Assembly (NCBI GenBank): GCA_030836325.1
Contig: JAURQC010000110.1
Coordinates: 1 to 36,147, forward strand
DNA: 36,147 bases
DNA from: Candidatus Nanopelagicales bacterium
GTDB lineage: Bacteria; Actinomycetota; Actinomycetes; S36-B12
Direction: 5' to 3'
Numbering within the stretch: position 1 is the first letter of the stretch; every line of letters begins with the position of its first letter. Position numbers and translations under genes: made by a program. Under the pieces are notes generated by a model. The model saw nothing but the letters and a program-made list of their open reading frames with translations. It did not search any database and was not told the origin of the DNA. Below, in pieces: positions 1-7,590 of this stretch.

Positions 1-401
1 GCGGCATCGCGGACGGAATCGGAGAGCCAGCGGATGAAGTCGCCTTCGGTTTCACCGCGAACGCCGATGGCAACGGCGAGGGCGTCTGCTCCGAGTCGGA
101 TTGCATCGGCGGGGGTGGCGAGACGATCACGGATGCGGTCGTCGGGGGTCCAGTAGGAGGCCTGCACGATCAACGACGCTTTGCCCACGTGCTTGGGCCA
201 GCAACCCTTCGCGGTACCGGGGGTCATCGTCATGGTGTCCGGGTTCGCGCTGATGCATCGGTCGATGGCGGCCGGAAGATTCGCCAGGCCACCTTCTCGA
301 ACGTTCCCGTATCCGACGAAGTGATCGACGGCGATGCCGAAGAGGTTTCCCGAGGGGTGCGAGAACAGTCGCGAGAGACGAACGTCGGTGCCTAGGCCCA
401 T
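1..401 (-). CDS. class I aldolase (DeoC/LacD/FbaB fold), 3' end beyond window
   Basis: Translating the minus strand from the ATG at 399-401 gives an open frame that runs off the left edge (about 133 codons seen). It begins MGLGTDVRL and carries the block GIAVDHFVGYG near residues 21-32, which resembles the strand-1 motif of DhnA/LacD/FbaB-type class I aldolases; later TMTPGTAKG and LGADALAVAIGVRGE fit successive strands of a TIM barrel. Such enzymes cleave or form a carbon-carbon bond through a lysine Schiff base, but the lysine-bearing C-terminal half lies outside the window. The start codon overlaps the end of the cupin gene by 10 nt, so the two are probably translated from one message. The substrate cannot be read from what is visible; sugar-phosphate, deoxyribose-phosphate or sulfosugar aldolases are all possible. 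Confidence 0.6.
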   Translation of the reverse strand, partial: MGLGTDVRLSRLFSHPSGNLFGIAVDHFVGYGNVREGGLANLPAAIDRCISANPDTMTMTPGTAKGCWPKHVGKASLIVQASYWTPDDRIRDRLATPADAIRLGADALAVAIGVRGETEGDFIRWLSDSVRDA

Positions 402-826
402 GGGATATTGGCCCTTCCTGTTGGAGTGGTCTCCAAGTCTGCTCCATCGGGTCCGGAGTAGTGGAGGACCCAAGTGCAGGGGGTGAGTGCGCGAAAGCGG
501 TGCTCGACTCGACGGATGATCATGACGTCTCCGGCCGAAAGGTTGACCGTGATGATGCCTGCGTTGTCGACGAACTGCACCTGGCCGGTGCCGGAGCGTA
601 AGAAGTGCGCCTCGTCCTGCGCGTTCACGTGCCACGCACCGACGCCCTCGTACTCAGCTCCTGACTTTGGTGGCTCCATGGTCCCGACAGCGCGTTCGTG
701 CTGCTCGCCTTCGGGGAGAACGTCGGCTAGCAGTGCATCAGGGACGTCGTCGTTGGTTGTCGTGTGGAACTCGACGCCGAGGGTGGCTAGTCGATCGTGA
801 GAATCGGAGGGGGAGAGCTCAGTCAT
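392..826 (-). CDS. small cupin, acireductone dioxygenase-like
   Basis: This 144-residue protein is a single-domain cupin. Cupin motif 1 is visible as H66-V-N68-A-Q-D-E72 followed by six residues and a glycine, and motif 2 as GDVMII followed by RRVEH109RF. The spacing and the HRF ending resemble acireductone dioxygenases (MtnD family), which use a metal held by two histidines, a glutamate and a third histidine. Here the second histidine of the HxH pair is Asn68, so the metal site is altered or the protein is not a dioxygenase. The 3' end overlaps the aldolase start by 10 nt, suggesting that both act on the same small molecule. The upstream hexamer CATCCT lies six bases before the ATG and could be a leaderless -10. 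Confidence is good for the fold and low for the reaction. Confidence 0.7.
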   Translation of the reverse strand: MTELSPSDSHDRLATLGVEFHTTTNDDVPDALLADVLPEGEQHERAVGTMEPPKSGAEYEGVGAWHVNAQDEAHFLRSGTGQVQFVDNAGIITVNLSAGDVMIIRRVEHRFRALTPCTWVLHYSGPDGADLETTPTGRANIPWA

Positions 827-882
827 GTGCGCAGGATGCCACGCAGGTTGCCTGTGCTCACGGGCTTAGCGACTTTGTCCCG

Positions 883-2163
883 TCACCAGAAACGTTCGGC
901 GAGCACCTGGTCGCGGTCGGAGATGATCTTCGCGCTTCCGGTCAGATAGAACATCGGCTTCTTGCGGTCAAGGTAGGTGACTTTGGACCAACTACGACGG
1001 TCACCACCGTTCAGTGTGAAGGTGGCCCCGGGAGCCAAGCAGGTTCCGGAGGGGAACCAGTAGGTCAGGCCTTGGGTTTCCATGCGATAGCCATCGAGGC
1101 AAAGTTCAGCGGTGCCGCGGTTGGCGATGCGGATGAACTGCGTTTGCGCCCGTTTCCTTCCGCGGTTCTTCCCGAGGGATAGATCCTCGATCACCAAGGT
1201 GCCGGCGCCATCGTCAGCGGCACATCGGTCCGTGCACGGGTACTCGCGCCACGAGCGGAAATTGCCTGCCTTGTCCAGGAGGTAGGCGCCGTCACCGACG
1301 AGGTTCGGCTCGCGACCTGGATCGACGTAAAGCTCTTTCTTGCGATCGCGATAGACGTCATGGCCGGTGGGCTTACGGTCCTTGCCCTTTCCGGTGTGAA
1401 CCGTGCGGTAATCCCCGGGAGTGAGCACGCTTCCGCCGGGGAAGGTGTACCAACCGGCGTTGCCGGCATCGCGGAGCATCCATCCGGTCAGGTCCACTGT
1501 CGTGCCACCGGTGTTGCGGACGGTCACCGTTTCATCGGCGACATCTCCGTTTCCTCGGGAGATTCGAAGCGAGAGAGATGCATCGGGCTGTTCGATGCTG
1601 CCGCATAGTTCTGGATCCCACATGCCAATCCGCTTCGCCTGCGCACCCTCTATTGCCGCGCGGTAGAGCGAACTCATCGATGCCTCGCTGGGCACGGTGA
1701 ACCACAGTCCCCAGCCACGCTCAGCCATGCCCCAGGCAACGTCTTGATCGAAGTCTCCGGTCTTGTCGTTGTAGGCGAGCACTACTCGCTGAGGCCTTTG
1801 ACTCTTTCCGGTGGATGCCCGATCGGAGGACAGCAGGCGAACGCGCGTTCCCTCGGGCAGTAGAGCCGTGAGCCATTCTTGGGCTTGAACCCCGCCGCAG
1901 TTGCCCGGCTTCTTCTTGGTCGGCTTCTCCGGTGAGTTGATGCCCAGGAGTCGGACGCGGGATTCTGCACCGGTGACTTCGTCGTTGACGATGACCGTGT
2001 CTCCGTCCACCACCCGCTGGACCACCGCGGTCTCCCACGCTTGGACGTTGCGCCAGGGACTGTCCGGCTGGGTAATGGCAGAGGTGGCGTCGTCGGCGTA
2101 AGCGATTGGTGCAAGCGATGCGGTGAGAGCAAGTGCGCTCACGGCGCAGGCCAGGCGACGCAT
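883..2163 (-). CDS. secreted staphylococcal-nuclease-like protein with two lamin-tail domains
   Basis: The 426-residue protein starts at the ATG at 2161-2163 (MRRLACAV), which gives a clean signal peptide ending near AYA-DD at residue 24; the frame is open further upstream but lacks a signal peptide there. Residues 45-165 are an SNase domain: VVDGDT with Asp55 (staphylococcal Asp21), Arg71 (Arg35) and the block INSPE with Glu79 (Glu43). The calcium ligand equivalent to Asp40 is Asn76. Two lamin-tail (LTD) beta-sandwich domains follow, at about 178-300 (NTGGTTVDLTGW, FPGGSVLTPG) and 310-426 (NRGTAELCLDGY, FPSGTCLAPGA). LTDs often occur with extracellular nucleases and are thought to bind surfaces or nucleic acid. 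Likely an exported nuclease for DNA scavenging or biofilm turnover; activity is uncertain because of the Asp40 change. Confidence 0.82.
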   Translation of the reverse strand: MRRLACAVSALALTASLAPIAYADDATSAITQPDSPWRNVQAWETAVVQRVVDGDTVIVNDEVTGAESRVRLLGINSPEKPTKKKPGNCGGVQAQEWLTALLPEGTRVRLLSSDRASTGKSQRPQRVVLAYNDKTGDFDQDVAWGMAERGWGLWFTVPSEASMSSLYRAAIEGAQAKRIGMWDPELCGSIEQPDASLSLRISRGNGDVADETVTVRNTGGTTVDLTGWMLRDAGNAGWYTFPGGSVLTPGDYRTVHTGKGKDRKPTGHDVYRDRKKELYVDPGREPNLVGDGAYLLDKAGNFRSWREYPCTDRCAADDGAGTLVIEDLSLGKNRGRKRAQTQFIRIANRGTAELCLDGYRMETQGLTYWFPSGTCLAPGATFTLNGGDRRSWSKVTYLDRKKPMFYLTGSAKIISDRDQVLAERFW

Positions 2164-2264
2164 GAAGCCCCCGTTCGAGTGGGAAGTGCGGGTCGGGAGC
2201 CATGGTAAGCACACCGGGCGCGGTTGGTTGGTACCCGGTGATGCCTGTCGTCGTTTCCCCAGCG

Positions 2265-2270
2265 GAGAAT
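2265..2270 (+). promoter_or_regulatory. possible leaderless -10 box before the DUF2142 gene
   Basis: GAGAAT matches TATAAT at four of six bases and lies exactly six bases before the ATG at 2277. It helps choose that start over the upstream ATGs at 2202 and 2241. No clear -35 is seen. Confidence 0.35.
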
Positions 2271-2276
2271 GCGGCC

Positions 2277-3842
2277 ATGGTTGCGAAGGGGGCCACCGGG
2301 TCGCCGGCAAATCGGGGAATTCGAGGATCCTGGACACGCGCCTGGCGCATGGTTCTTCCCGCCGCGCTTTTGATCGTCTTTGCATCGTGGGCCGCCACTA
2401 GCCCGGTCGGATCTTCGCCCGACGACGATTACCACCTGTCCTCGATTTGGTGTGCCGGTGGTGAGCGATCCGGAGTTTGCGAGAGCGACTCCGATGATTC
2501 TTCGCTTCGACTCATCCCGCAGTCCGTGAGCTTCGCGCACGAATGTTTTGCGTACGACGCATCGATTACTGCGGACTGCACGGATGTTTTGTCGGATGGC
2601 TTAGTTGCTACGGAACGAGTGAACAACGTTCAAGGTCTCTACCCGACGCTCTTCTACCGAACCATGCACGTATTCGTTGGAGAGGATCCGCAGAGATCGG
2701 TCCTGGTTATGCGGATGTTCAACGCGGTGTTGTTCGTCGCGCTCTTGACTCTTGCGTTGTGGATGCTCACGCCCGCGATCCGCTCGGCTCTAGTGGGCAC
2801 GGTCCTCGTGGTTTTCATCCCACTGGGGCTCTTCATAATTCCGTCGACCAACCCAAGCTCGTGGACTGTCACCGGCCTGACCATGCTGTGGGCGTTCGGG
2901 TTGGCACTCGCCCAGCGACGCTCGTGGCGATCCCCCCGCACCTGGTCGCTCGCTGCCTTTGCAGGACTGAGTGCGCTCCTAGCTATCGGTTCACGGGTGG
3001 ATGCGTCAGCTTTCGTAGCACTCGTCGTCGTTGTCGTCGTTCTCCTGACTGGAATACGTAGAGCACGCGCATCGTGGATTTCGATCGTCGTTTTGTTGGT
3101 CTTCGCAACCGTTGGACTGACGCAATACGCGACATTCGGCACACCGGGCAGTGGCTTTACGGGCGGTATGGGCGGCACCGAACCTGGAACCGGATTGCTG
3201 TTGACCAACATGGTCTATCTACCCGTTTACCTTTCCGGTGCGGTCGGGGGAATGGCGCTGGGGTGGAACGACACCGCATTGCCACCTATGGTCTTCGTCT
3301 TCGGTCTACTTTCGCTCGGTGCTCTCCTTGCCCGGGGTTTGGAGCACGTTCCGCGTTCGAAGGCGACCGCTCTCGCCGTCTCCCTTGCGGCGCTCGTCGT
3401 CGTGCCCCTGGTCTTTTTGCAGCGCGAAGGCTTAGCGGTAGGTGAAGTGGTGCAGGCTCGTTATCTGCTTCCCTTGATCATCGTGTTGGTCTTGACCCTT
3501 AGCTTGGCGATCCCCTACGGAAGCAGTCGAGACCAAGGAATAGGGCTGTCTCGGGCTTTGGCGTGGAGCCTGGGCCTTGGACTCGGCGCTTCGGCGGGCG
3601 TCGCCCTGTGGGTCAACGCGCATAGATACGCCGCAGGGATCGAGCGTGGGCTCTTCGACATTGATCTGGTTCTGGATTGGACGGGACTGACCGCCCTACC
3701 CTTGCCGGTGATGGTCGGGATCGGGGTGCTGGCGTCGATCACCTATGTGACGGCTGCCGTCATCGGAATGCGCAACGACGGACCACAGGGAACTACAGGA
3801 CAAACGGATTCTCGTACAACTGCATTCCGTCTTGTTCGGTGA
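2277..3842 (+). CDS. DUF2142 family polytopic membrane protein
   Basis: A 521-residue protein with about 10-12 hydrophobic segments and an N-terminal transmembrane helix followed by a large extracytoplasmic loop beginning SSPDDDYHLSSIWC, the signature of DUF2142 proteins, which resemble GT-C type glycosyltransferases of cell-surface polysaccharide loci. The acidic PDDDYH is the likely equivalent of the GT-C loop acidic motif (inference). Possible starts are ATG at 2202, 2241 and 2277; 2277 is preferred because it places the first membrane helix near the N-terminus, has GAGAAT six bases upstream, and leaves room for a promoter for the divergent nuclease gene. The last 50 nt overlap the end of the convergent FkbM gene. 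Together with FkbM this suggests a role in surface glycan modification; the substrate is unknown. Confidence 0.78.
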   Translation: MVAKGATGSPANRGIRGSWTRAWRMVLPAALLIVFASWAATSPVGSSPDDDYHLSSIWCAGGERSGVCESDSDDSSLRLIPQSVSFAHECFAYDASITADCTDVLSDGLVATERVNNVQGLYPTLFYRTMHVFVGEDPQRSVLVMRMFNAVLFVALLTLALWMLTPAIRSALVGTVLVVFIPLGLFIIPSTNPSSWTVTGLTMLWAFGLALAQRRSWRSPRTWSLAAFAGLSALLAIGSRVDASAFVALVVVVVVLLTGIRRARASWISIVVLLVFATVGLTQYATFGTPGSGFTGGMGGTEPGTGLLLTNMVYLPVYLSGAVGGMALGWNDTALPPMVFVFGLLSLGALLARGLEHVPRSKATALAVSLAALVVVPLVFLQREGLAVGEVVQARYLLPLIIVLVLTLSLAIPYGSSRDQGIGLSRALAWSLGLGLGASAGVALWVNAHRYAAGIERGLFDIDLVLDWTGLTALPLPVMVGIGVLASITYVTAAVIGMRNDGPQGTTGQTDSRTTAFRLVR

Positions 3843-4803
3843 ACCCAGACAAAGTCGGATGCGTCATCGTGAAGTTCGCTTTGCAGGGCTTGTCGATTAG
3901 TAGTCCCCAGCCACGTTCGAGAAAGAAATACTGAAGCTGCCCTTCACTCCAACGGTTGTGGGTGCCAACCGCCATGAGGCGAGTGTGATCCTGGACGGCC
4001 CCGGCTGTTTGCTGGAGAAGTTCGAATTCGACACCTTGGACATCGATGTGCAGTAGGTCGATGGGTGCGTCGTCGTTTCCGGTGGAACGAATCGCAGTGA
4101 GTAGTTCTCCTATCGAGATCGCGGGGACTTCTACGTGTCGAAGGTGGGCGCCGCGGTAGTCGACGTCGGTGCCGGGGAACGTCCAGACGGCCGTCCCCAT
4201 GTCTTCCACTGGTGCGTCGGGGAACTCCACTGTTCCGGTCTCGACCCAGCCGGCGGCTTGCACGACGACGAGCAGTTGAGTCTGACCGTCGAACTGCTGG
4301 ACGACCTGGTTCAGACGCTTGGCGAGTTGGCGGGGCTTTCCCGAGACGCAGACCGCACTGATTGAGTTGTCCTTCGCATGCTGCATTGCCCACTCGCACT
4401 TTCGGGTGTCGGCTTCCACTGCAATGGCGATACCCGGTACGTGCGTGCGGCGAGCGTGAACAAGCCCCGCAACAGCCCACGGCGCCCAGCCGGCCCCCAC
4501 CTCGATGATCCGCAGTGGGTGGTCGCTGACACCACGCACTGCGCGGGCGAGTGCCACGTACTCGAAGTCTTCGGACCGGTAGCCGTCGTCGGGAATAGGC
4601 AGGGCGGACGAGACGGTGCCGGCAAGCTCAACCGGTGCCCACGGCAGCATCGAGACCCGTGTTCGCACACCCATGAAATCGGTGAATATGCCTGGCTCGG
4701 GAAACGAGGGCTGTGGTGCCCGCATCTCCTCCAGGAGAGCGTGCATATCCGAATCGCGCAGTGGAACAGAGATGCCGTTGCCCAAACTGGGAATTCGAGA
4801 CAT
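3793..4803 (-). CDS. FkbM family methyltransferase
   Basis: A 336-residue SAM-dependent methyltransferase-like protein. Motif I is visible as IIEVGAGWAPWAV around residue 98, an acidic end of strand 2 as AIAVEAD, and the FkbM-type C-terminal motif as DLLHIDVQGVEFELL near residue 252. FkbM enzymes usually O-methylate sugars, polyketides or glycans. The start chosen is ATG 4801-4803, because AAGGAGG lies ten bases upstream; a GTG three codons earlier would leave no room for this ribosome binding site. Its stop lies inside the coding sequence of the convergent DUF2142 gene (50 nt overlap). An alternative is a glycosyltransferase-associated methyltransferase for capsule; the acceptor is unknown. 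Confidence 0.82.
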   Translation of the reverse strand: MSRIPSLGNGISVPLRDSDMHALLEEMRAPQPSFPEPGIFTDFMGVRTRVSMLPWAPVELAGTVSSALPIPDDGYRSEDFEYVALARAVRGVSDHPLRIIEVGAGWAPWAVAGLVHARRTHVPGIAIAVEADTRKCEWAMQHAKDNSISAVCVSGKPRQLAKRLNQVVQQFDGQTQLLVVVQAAGWVETGTVEFPDAPVEDMGTAVWTFPGTDVDYRGAHLRHVEVPAISIGELLTAIRSTGNDDAPIDLLHIDVQGVEFELLQQTAGAVQDHTRLMAVGTHNRWSEGQLQYFFLERGWGLLIDKPCKANFTMTHPTLSGFTEQDGMQLYENPFVL

Positions 4804-4884
4804 ACGGAGCACCCCTCCTTGGCACCCTCAGTCCCCCGCGAGAACGAGGCTAGCGAATCTCGTTTGGCCTCGCACGCATTCTTT

Positions 4885-4890
4885 TATGGT
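4885..4890 (+). promoter_or_regulatory. -10 box of a leaderless promoter (aldo/keto reductase)
   Basis: TATGGT lies exactly six bases before the GTG at 4897, so transcription would start at the start codon. No Shine-Dalgarno sequence is present. TTTGGC about 16 bases upstream may serve as a weak -35. Confidence 0.5.
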
Positions 4891-4896
4891 GGGCGG

Positions 4897-5835
4897 GTGA
4901 TCAAGCAGCGCAATATCGGTGATGTGAAAGTGTCCTGCGTTGGCCTGGGCTGTATGCCACTGAGTAACGGACGAATGGTCGACCAGCGCGAGCAGGCGGT
5001 GGACACCATCCATGCGGCACTCGATTCCGGCCTCACGTTGCTCGATACCGCCAACATCTACGCGCCGTCGTGGAATGCGGTTGGCCACAACGAGGCCCTC
5101 GTAGGCGAGGCCATACGCACCTACACCGGTCGGGCGTCTCTCACCGATGTTCTGATCACCACTAAAGGTGGGATCACCCGAAGCGACGGTGAGGTGTGGG
5201 GACGCGACTCCTCGCCCGATGCTCTGGTTCGCGCGTGTGAGGCAAGCCTGACCGAACTCGGTGTGGACATCATCGAGCTCTACCAACATCATCGACACGA
5301 TCCCGCGATGACGTACCTCGAGCAGATTCGAGCCTTGCAAGCTTTGAAAGACGCGAAACTCATCCGCCGAATCGGATTGTCGAACGTTACCGCCGACGAA
5401 CTTGCCCTTGCCCTCGCCGAACTCGGAACTGCAGCCGAAGGAGGTGTGGTCTCGGTGCAAAACGAACTCTCACCGCGCTACCGAGCTGATCTCGATGTCC
5501 TTGCACTCTGTGAGTCGGAGGACATCGCTTTCTTACCCTGGTCTCCGCTCGGTGGAGCGACCCACGCGAAGGACGTTGGCTCGCGTTTTGCAGCGTTCGC
5601 AGAGGTTGCCGATGAGATCGGTGCAACGCCGCAGGAAGTGACGCTTGCGTGGTTGCTGCGTTTGTCGACAGTCATGATCCCAATTCCTGGAGCCACTCGA
5701 CCAGAGACGATCGCATCGATTGTTCGTGCAACCGAGGTCACGCTCAGCGATGAGCAATTCGATCGACTTCAAGCGACCGAGCCGGAGCACACGTCGATGT
5801 ATCCGGAGGATCAGCCGCGCAGTCCGCTTCGTTAG
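4897..5835 (+). CDS. aldo/keto reductase
   Basis: A 312-residue (beta/alpha)8 NADPH-dependent oxidoreductase. The catalytic tetrad is intact: Asp50 and Tyr55 in LLDTANIY, Lys90 in ITTKGG, and His132 in LYQHHRHD. The NADP-binding C-terminal blocks are recognisable as LPWSPLGG and PIPGATRPETI. The frame is open further upstream, but the product begins naturally at the GTG at 4897 (MIKQRNIGDV), which is the usual N-terminal beta-hairpin of the family. The gene is divergent from fkbM and convergent with the secreted protein at 5851-6681, so it is probably a single-gene unit. The physiological carbonyl substrate is not predictable. Confidence 0.88.
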   Translation: MIKQRNIGDVKVSCVGLGCMPLSNGRMVDQREQAVDTIHAALDSGLTLLDTANIYAPSWNAVGHNEALVGEAIRTYTGRASLTDVLITTKGGITRSDGEVWGRDSSPDALVRACEASLTELGVDIIELYQHHRHDPAMTYLEQIRALQALKDAKLIRRIGLSNVTADELALALAELGTAAEGGVVSVQNELSPRYRADLDVLALCESEDIAFLPWSPLGGATHAKDVGSRFAAFAEVADEIGATPQEVTLAWLLRLSTVMIPIPGATRPETIASIVRATEVTLSDEQFDRLQATEPEHTSMYPEDQPRSPLR

Positions 5836-5858
5836 GCCATAGACCGGCAGCTATGCCT
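5834..5858. terminator. possible shared weak hairpin between convergent genes
   Basis: CATAG (5838-5842) pairs with CTATG (5851-5855), extended by AGG/CCT across a one-base bulge, with an 8-base loop. It spans the stop codons of both convergent genes, which are only 15 nt apart. No T-run follows, so its function is uncertain. Confidence 0.3.
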
Positions 5859-6681
5859 GAGGTTGTGTCGTCTTTACGTACTGCTCGTAGGGCACGAAGC
5901 ATTGCGCCGTGCGGTCGCCGTTCTTCCAGCCGGTTCGTGTCGGCCAGATCGACCACCACGGGAAGAACTTCTTTCGCTCGGTGTATCGATTGCCGATCCG
6001 CTGGCAGATCTTCTTTGCCTTGCGCTCAACGCTGCGCGTGCCGGGGAAGTTCTTGCCTATTGAGCCGAGATCTCGCTCTGCAACCATGATCCAGTTTCTC
6101 TTCGGCTTGCTGCAGGGGTAGGCCGATTTGGTGCGATTGCCCGGAACCGACGGCGTGCAGAAGTTGAACTGCTCGCGGGGACTGCCGGCTACCAACTGTT
6201 GGGCGGTGCCCGTGAAACGCGTGAACTTCTTTCCTCCCCGAAGGACCACATCGCATCGCATCCAGCGCTCGCCGGCATTCCACTGTCCGGTGGTTGGAAA
6301 GACGGTGACTATCTGGAATCGCGAGGGAATAGCGGTGTTGGTCAGTCCGAGGTAGGAGTTCATGGCGTCCGTCGTGCAGGCTTTGGCGACCTTCAGACGC
6401 TTCTTGGCGTTCGCTTTCGCCGGCACTCCGAAGCCGTCAGCCAGTGTGCGGGTGTAGAAGGTCTGGGCGGTGTGCTGGCCCTCGCATGGAACCGGAACGG
6501 CCACCGCTACTGCGTCGTCGTTATCGGGTGCGCGGTAGTCGTAGCAGGCATCCTGCACGGGCGGAGCCTTCGGGGACGCAGCGTTGGCGGCAGGGACCGC
6601 AATGAGGCTGCTGGCGAGAACTCCGAGGCCAGCTGCTGAGGCCACCGAGCGGCTCAGCCATGAGGCGGGGAAGCATCGCAC
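5851..6681 (-). CDS. secreted septum-formation-like protein with two cysteine-containing repeats
   Basis: A 276-residue protein beginning at GTG 6679-6681 (MRCFPASWLSR) with an N-terminal signal peptide that likely ends at ANA-AS near residue 35. Two similar halves follow. The first has ACYDY and VPCEGQHTAQTF, the second has FCTPSV, YPCSKPKRNWIMVAER and a final QCFVPYEQ. The pattern of a start cysteine, an internal PC-H type motif and paired cysteines is like the septum-formation domain family (PF13845), secreted or membrane-anchored actinobacterial proteins of poorly known role. The cysteines probably form extracellular disulfides. Function in septation is inferred only from the family name. 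The start could instead be an in-frame GTG about 14 codons downstream. Confidence 0.6.
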   Translation of the reverse strand: MRCFPASWLSRSVASAAGLGVLASSLIAVPAANAASPKAPPVQDACYDYRAPDNDDAVAVAVPVPCEGQHTAQTFYTRTLADGFGVPAKANAKKRLKVAKACTTDAMNSYLGLTNTAIPSRFQIVTVFPTTGQWNAGERWMRCDVVLRGGKKFTRFTGTAQQLVAGSPREQFNFCTPSVPGNRTKSAYPCSKPKRNWIMVAERDLGSIGKNFPGTRSVERKAKKICQRIGNRYTERKKFFPWWSIWPTRTGWKNGDRTAQCFVPYEQYVKTTQPQA

Positions 6682-6716
6682 GCGAGGACCGCCTAGGTGG
6701 AATCGACAAAGTCCGC

Positions 6717-6745
6717 ACCATAGTCACGGGGGCTTCAGGCAGCCA
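6717..6745 (-). promoter_or_regulatory. possible promoter for the secreted septum-formation-like gene
   Basis: On the minus strand TGGCTG (6740-6745) and TATGGT (6717-6722) are separated by 17 bases, a standard -35/-10 arrangement, with the start codon about 36 bases downstream of the -10. Confidence 0.35.
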
Positions 6746-6816
6746 CCAGGTGGTGGGGCCCCGGGACAGCAGCAAACCGGTTGTGCCCGATCCCCGGTCC
6801 CGACAGACTGACGGGC

Positions 6817-7590
6817 ATGGCAGTGGTGAGCGTGTTGAGTCTGAAAGGTGGCGTCGGCAAGACGTCGGTGGTCTTGGGTCTGGCGGGGGCCGCGACGGTG
6901 AAAGGTCTAGCCACGCTCGTGGTGGATCTGGATCCGCAGGGGAATGCGACGTCGTTGTTGAAATCCCACAAGCCGCGAACCACGGTGGCCGACGTCCTTG
7001 GACACCCGACCCGCGAAACCGTAGAAGGCGCGCTGACGCCGTGTGACTGGGAGGTTGCACCCGGCGAGGTGGATGTGCTGCCCGGCCATGCGAACACGAT
7101 CCGTTTTGATGCCTGGACCGGTGGGCCTTGGCGGCCCAAGTTGGCCAAGGCGCTGGGGCACCTCGAGGGGTACGACCTCGTGCTCATCGACTGTCCGCCC
7201 TCATTGGGAGCGTTGACACGTGAAGCGCTCGCTGCATCCGACCTTGCCCTGGTAGTCACGACTCCGTCGTACTTCGGTGCTCAAGGAGTAGAGCGGGCGA
7301 TGGCAGAGATCGATGAAGTCCGCAAGAACCACAACCCCGATCTGCAACTCGCGGGCATCGTGGTGAACCGGGTGCGGTCGGTAGCGGAAGAACACCAATA
7401 CCGAGAGCAGGAGCTCATCGAGATCTACGGACGCTCCACCGTAATGAAGCCCCTGCTCCCTGAGCGCATCGCGGTGCAGCAAGCCGAGGGTTATGGCCAA
7501 CCCGTGCAATTGGTGAAAACAGCAGGCGGCCGTGAGGTCGCGGAGATATACGAGACCTACCTTGCCAAGCTGATGCGGATGTCTCGCTAG
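6817..7590 (+). CDS. orphan ParA/Soj-family ATPase
   Basis: A 257-residue deviant Walker-type ATPase. The P-loop is LKGGVGKTS with signature lysine Lys10 and Walker lysine Lys15; LDPQGNAT and LIDCPPSLG give the remaining nucleotide-binding motifs. Start ATG 6817 places the P-loop at the usual distance from the N-terminus. There is no parB or centromere-like repeat nearby, and the gene stands alone between divergent and convergent genes, so chromosome segregation proper is unlikely. Orphan ParAs position other cargo such as chemoreceptors, carbon-storage bodies or conjugation machinery. Its stop codon shares CTAG with the stop of the convergent dsbB-like gene. Confidence 0.85.
   Translation: MAVVSVLSLKGGVGKTSVVLGLAGAATVKGLATLVVDLDPQGNATSLLKSHKPRTTVADVLGHPTRETVEGALTPCDWEVAPGEVDVLPGHANTIRFDAWTGGPWRPKLAKALGHLEGYDLVLIDCPPSLGALTREALAASDLALVVTTPSYFGAQGVERAMAEIDEVRKNHNPDLQLAGIVVNRVRSVAEEHQYREQELIEIYGRSTVMKPLLPERIAVQQAEGYGQPVQLVKTAGGREVAEIYETYLAKLMRMSR

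Noticed and set aside
189..826. Plus-strand frames opposite the aldolase and cupin genes.
   Set aside because: The minus-strand frames encode recognisable protein families; the opposite frames show no family motif and are shadows of GC-rich coding sequence.
6741..6760. CCACC-AGGT-GGTGG and GGGGCCCC as operator sites between the secreted protein and parA genes.
   Set aside because: Short GC-rich inverted repeats are common in this DNA, and nothing else supports a function.
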